This document shows, piece by piece, positions 40,582 to 43,536 of a stretch of 43,536 nucleotides of DNA. This DNA comes from Streptococcus parasanguinis (GTDB lineage Bacteria; Bacillota; Bacilli; Lactobacillales; Streptococcaceae): positions 1 to 43,536 of the forward strand of contig NZ_JUPI01000054.1 in assembly GCF_001074805.1 (NCBI RefSeq). The letters are read 5' to 3'. The notes under the pieces are model-generated. The model ran no database searches. It was not told the origin of the DNA and saw only the letters and a program-made list of their open reading frames with translations. A program made the position numbers and the translations under genes. Position 1 is the first letter of the stretch. Every line of letters starts with the position of its first letter.

Positions 40582-41511
40582 ATGAATAAAACACTTTCAA
40601 ATCAAAAAAGAAAATTAACAACCATTAGAAATCAAATACTCAAGGCGAGAGATTTTCACTTAGAGCCAGAAAACCTATCTAATACTGAAGCCATTTTAAC
40701 AGCTCTAAAATCTGATAAGAAAAGCGTTAAAGTTAACTATGAAGAAAATGGTGAGATAAGATCATACCTGTATAATCATGTAGATATGATTGATTCTATA
40801 AGTCCGTATCCTCTAGTCTCTAATTTTATAGAAAGTAAAACATCTGAAACCTATCAATCTTTGCTAAATGGCTGTTTTTGTTCTGTAATGGCAGACATGG
40901 CTTCTGCTAAATATTTGGCTAAAGGGGGCTCAAACTTTGATACAGATATTTGTTTAAATATCTTATTTGCCCTTGCCTATTTGGATGATATGTATGTAGA
41001 GTTTTTAATTGATAAATTAGCCTATTTTAAAGAAGCTCAAGTTGAAAAAGGGAAAAAAGTTATTTTCTTTTCAGCCAAGAGTTTATTGCCTTTAGTCGTT
41101 TTTCTTTATGGAAATGGTAAGGGTGATCGACTTGCTAACCTACTGGAGAATGCTTGTGATGCCAAATATCAACCCTTGGACAAGAATCCTTATCAGAATG
41201 TGAATGATACCTATAAACAGGTTATGGAAACTATTTTTTCAGAGGACGATGATGTTTTTAGAGAAACAATTTTATCCATGTGTGATTATCATTTAGCAAA
41301 TACCAGAGATAGTCATTTAGTAGATTTCAATACCTTACTCTGGCAATATTTCCCAATTGAAATCTTGGTTTTATTAAAAGAACGTCAGAAAAAAGGTCTC
41401 TCAATAGATGGAATTAGGCATCCCTTGCTTGATGACTTTTTACCCTATTTCATGGATGACTTTCAGATATCCGAGCAAAATAAGATGATTTTAGGAACAA
41501 TCTTAGACTAG
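40582..41511 (+). CDS. Hypothetical helical protein of the immunity array
   Basis: A 309-residue protein from 40582, chosen because GAGG lies 5 bases upstream; in-frame ATGs at 40546 and 40564 lack a ribosome site. It is mostly helical, with MASAKYLAKGGSNFDTDICL, YVEFLIDKLAYFKEAQVEKG and a C-terminal NTLLWQYFPIEILVLLKERQ. This layout is reminiscent of helical immunity families such as Imm49 or DUF1911-type proteins, but no decisive motif was found. It is AT-rich. Function unknown. Confidence 0.6.
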   Translation: MNKTLSNQKRKLTTIRNQILKARDFHLEPENLSNTEAILTALKSDKKSVKVNYEENGEIRSYLYNHVDMIDSISPYPLVSNFIESKTSETYQSLLNGCFCSVMADMASAKYLAKGGSNFDTDICLNILFALAYLDDMYVEFLIDKLAYFKEAQVEKGKKVIFFSAKSLLPLVVFLYGNGKGDRLANLLENACDAKYQPLDKNPYQNVNDTYKQVMETIFSEDDDVFRETILSMCDYHLANTRDSHLVDFNTLLWQYFPIEILVLLKERQKKGLSIDGIRHPLLDDFLPYFMDDFQISEQNKMILGTILD

Positions 41512-41524
41512 TTGTTTATAAAAT

Positions 41525-41635
41525 ATGGAAAATATACATACCCAATTTATCGCTATGACAATTGAATCAAGTCGGGATTACTGGTTTAAGATAAACGAAT
41601 ATCAGGCTATTCAAGTACAAATTTATCTAACTTAA
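41525..41635 (+). pseudogene. 36-codon gene remnant
   Basis: A short frame begins MENIHTQFIAMTIESSRDYW and ends VQIYLT. It has no good ribosome site but reads like the start of a protein. It lies in the 211-base gap between two array genes and may be the beginning of a lost immunity gene. The rest of the gap holds only the ribosome site of the next gene. Confidence 0.35.
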
Positions 41636-41722
41636 GATAAAACTAATTTTCTTACTGTGAAAATTTGTAAGAGGGGATTTTTCTTTTGATCAATTAAATG
41701 ATGATTTTAGAAAGGAGACTAT

Positions 41723-42349
41723 ATGCCACTCATAGAAGAATTAACATCAAAGCGTTCACCTTTAGTTAAGAAAGCAGCTAAGAAAATTTTAAAGGACAGA
41801 CTAAAAGGATATGGGCCATACTTACATAGTGCTTTAGAGGCGGAGATAGAAAAAAAAAGAGCTTGGGAAACTCAAATGTACTTGCTCTACGCTATGGCCG
41901 CAACAGATTGTGCAGAAGAAATTCCCTATCTGAAGTCATTGATTCTAAGAGACATTCCAACACCTGTAACCTACCGCTCTCTAGCATTAGCCATTGTCTA
42001 TCTAGAGAATTCAGAAATAGAGAATTTATCATTTGTTTATGAGTCCTTGGAATCGAATAGCTTCTCGAAAGCTGCAGGTGCTTGCGCTGCTATTTATATG
42101 AAAAAGTTAGTACTTAAAGATGATGATTTTAATAGAATTATGTCTTATGTAACTCAACCTAAATACCTTGAGCATATTGGCAAAGTCACAAATCCATTTT
42201 TATTTATCTTAGCAGCATCTTATTTGTTTTCTGAGAGCAGTCGAGAGAAAATTTTAATCTTTTCAGAACAATTTGACGTTCAATTAGTAAAAGATATTAT
42301 TTCGGATGTTAAAAAAGGAAAAGATGGAAAGCGTATTAACTTTTTTTAA
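41723..42349 (+). CDS. Helical-repeat-like immunity array protein, paralogue 2
   Basis: A 208-residue protein, exactly as long as the gene at 34960 and clearly its paralogue: the middle third is nearly identical (MYLLYAMAATDC, LRDIPTPVTYRSLA, ENLSFVYESLESN, AAGACAA), while the part from about residue 140 (SYVTQPKYLEHIGKVTNPF) has diverged more. AAAGGAG precedes the ATG. The gene is more AT-rich than its twin at its 3' end. As with paralogue 1, HEAT-like helices are suggested but not proven. Differences are greatest toward the C-terminus, where partner specificity could lie. Confidence 0.65.
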   Translation: MPLIEELTSKRSPLVKKAAKKILKDRLKGYGPYLHSALEAEIEKKRAWETQMYLLYAMAATDCAEEIPYLKSLILRDIPTPVTYRSLALAIVYLENSEIENLSFVYESLESNSFSKAAGACAAIYMKKLVLKDDDFNRIMSYVTQPKYLEHIGKVTNPFLFILAASYLFSESSREKILIFSEQFDVQLVKDIISDVKKGKDGKRINFF

Positions 42350-42361
42350 GGGTACTTTATT

Positions 42362-42646
42362 ATGAATAAATTTGATATTGATTTGGATTCTGTCGTTCTA
42401 ACATCTACATATATTTTGGTTGATAAACAACCCATTTTACATGTGATATATGAAGATGATGGTAGTGGAATTTCTTGGCAATTTCATTGTGGAAATGGTG
42501 ATTATTCTATGGATAAACTTCGTTTAGTATCCTTTCGGGATATTCTTGCTTTAGATGCAACAATTGAAAAACTTTATGACTTACCGGTAAATCATGAAGC
42601 AACAAGAAAATCAGTACAGGACAAATGGCAATATTCCGCTTTATAA
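42362..42646 (+). CDS. Small probable immunity protein, family unassigned
   Basis: A 94-residue acidic protein, twelve bases after the previous stop. SVVLTSTYILVDKQPILHVI is a beta-hairpin start, SGISWQFHCGNGDYSM follows, and RDILALDATIEKLYDLPVNH with ARKSVQ-like ending (TRKSVQDKW) closes it. This order resembles small DUF2185-type proteins found near toxin loci, but I cannot name the family safely. It is the last intact gene before the broken Rhs sequence. Confidence 0.6.
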   Translation: MNKFDIDLDSVVLTSTYILVDKQPILHVIYEDDGSGISWQFHCGNGDYSMDKLRLVSFRDILALDATIEKLYDLPVNHEATRKSVQDKWQYSAL

Positions 42647-42840
42647 CTCTTTTAAACATTTGTCAGGAAAAGTAAAATAGCATGCACTGACGGTTATTAT
42701 GTTCGTATTTGAAGTTAAAACTTAATGACTAGAACAGGCTTAGTAATGCAGTTACTTTATTGTGAATATAGCGCTCCTCTCGATGGTGCGCGTTTCCTGG
42801 TGCGTGCCTAAAATCTTTATAAGCTAATAAGAGAGAGCTA

Positions 42841-43536
42841 GAAACGCGTTGTACTGAAGGTAATATAATCTGTGGTATGACAAGATTCTATGTCAACACC
42901 CCTACGACAATCTAGGCAGACACACAAGCAGAATCAAAACGGGTTTTCAGCCCATTAGACCTTTTACAGGCCCAAGGCGGTGGTCGGCGTAATGAACTGA
43001 CCGAAGAACCAGTCAATAATTATCAATCGAATCACACCGACCAGTTTTAATATGTTGTGGTAATCCTAGGAGCTACAAGAAAATCCCTCACAAGAACCGG
43101 TTATAGAAAGCCAAGACCAAACTGAAAAAATACCGGCAAAACTGATAGCCTTTCATCCAACGAAACGAGCGTAAGCCAACTAATTCAAGGCTATCGCTAT
43201 CTGTATAAGCAAAATCAGTTAGTTGCTGAAGCACCATTGCAAATCACATGTGCGGAAGGTAATCTAGCACTTACCCAAGCCAACTGGGCTGATGCGATAT
43301 ACTGGCTGTATCAGGAAGATGATTTCACCCCAACAGCACGTTATGAAAAAGGCCAGTTACATTACACTGTTGCCGACCAGGTAGGGACGATTACCGAACT
43401 TTTAACCGAAGACGGGTATATCGACTACAGGCAGAAATTGAACCTATGGGACGAAGCAGAGATTGACGGTCACCGCCATTATGCTGCAAATGATTCAAAC
43501 CCTTTAAAATGTAACCACCGTTTTGTAGGGCAATAT
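42841..43536 (+). pseudogene. Degenerate Rhs-family toxin core, cut by window end
   Basis: Rhs-like reading is spread over two frames with several stops. Frame 1 at 42961-43047 reads GRRNELTEEPVNNYQSNHTD. Frame 2 at 43046-43182 continues with LW, two stops and ELQENPSQEPVIESQDQTEK. Frame 1 resumes at 43126 and stays open to the end with QGYRYLYKQNQLVAEAPL, WADAIYWLYQEDDFTP, VADQVGTITELLTEDGYIDY and CNHRFVGQY. These match the conserved C-terminal core of Rhs polymorphic toxins (YxxDxxGTxxELTxxxG, then RFxGQY), which encloses a variable toxic tip beyond the window. It is closest in style to Gram-negative Rhs proteins and richer in GC than the array. 42647-42840 shows nothing recognisable. Confidence 0.8.

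Noticed and set aside
42647-42840. Additional coding sequence upstream of the Rhs relic
   Set aside because: All frames are interrupted within short distances and no Rhs or other motif could be read there.

Overview
The window looks like chromosomal DNA of an oral Streptococcus of the mitis/sanguinis type. Reasons are the moderate-to-low GC content, strong AAGGAGG-type ribosome sites, frequent extended -10 promoters (TGGTATAAT), typical streptococcal lipoprotein signals, a PadR regulator with two DUF1129-like membrane proteins, and small GTGGGAC/GTCCCAC intergenic elements. The species cannot be fixed from sequence reading alone. No rRNA, tRNA or CRISPR array was seen.

Layout. 1-1.0 kb: an intergenic repeat element, then a YbgA-like gene and a TIGR02328-like gene. 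1.1-9.3 kb: a defence island with a complete type I restriction-modification operon (hsdR-hsdM-hsdS), followed by three AT-rich genes: a proteasome-fold Ntn-hydrolase with a predicted N-terminal serine, a membrane-anchored protein of unknown family, and an orphan HigA-like antitoxin. 9.4-10.5 kb: an Rpn-type PD-(D/E)XK nuclease gene with a strong internal start site, and a tandem duplication of its tail forming a separate 81-residue gene. 10.7-28.1 kb: metabolic and transport genes (L-2-hydroxyisocaproate dehydrogenase-like, FMN reductase, VIT1/CCC1 transporter, DHA2-type efflux pump with a candidate leader peptide, degenerate EIIC, DUF915 hydrolase, two lipoproteins, BceAB-type ABC transporter, oligopeptide-binding protein, PadR operon, APC permease). 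28.1-31.5 kb: DUF2829, an SDR enzyme, an AT-rich MacB-like ABC transporter and a truncated Nudix gene.

31.6-42.6 kb is a run of 15 same-strand small genes that looks like an immunity-gene array of polymorphic toxin systems: several SMI1/KNR4 (SUKH)-like proteins, an Imm26-like, a probable Imm50-like, an NTF2-fold-like, a pentapeptide-repeat-like, a leucine-rich-repeat-like protein and a pair of diverged helical paralogues. No intact toxin gene accompanies them. From about 42.8 kb to the window end lies a badly broken Rhs-core coding sequence, a likely relic of such a toxin.

The parts most worth following up are the Ntn-hydrolase/membrane protein/HigA-like trio, the Rpn gene with its internal and duplicated antitoxin-like start, the leader peptide before the efflux pump, an EIIC lacking the family's catalytic residues, and the toxin-less immunity array beside an Rhs relic.
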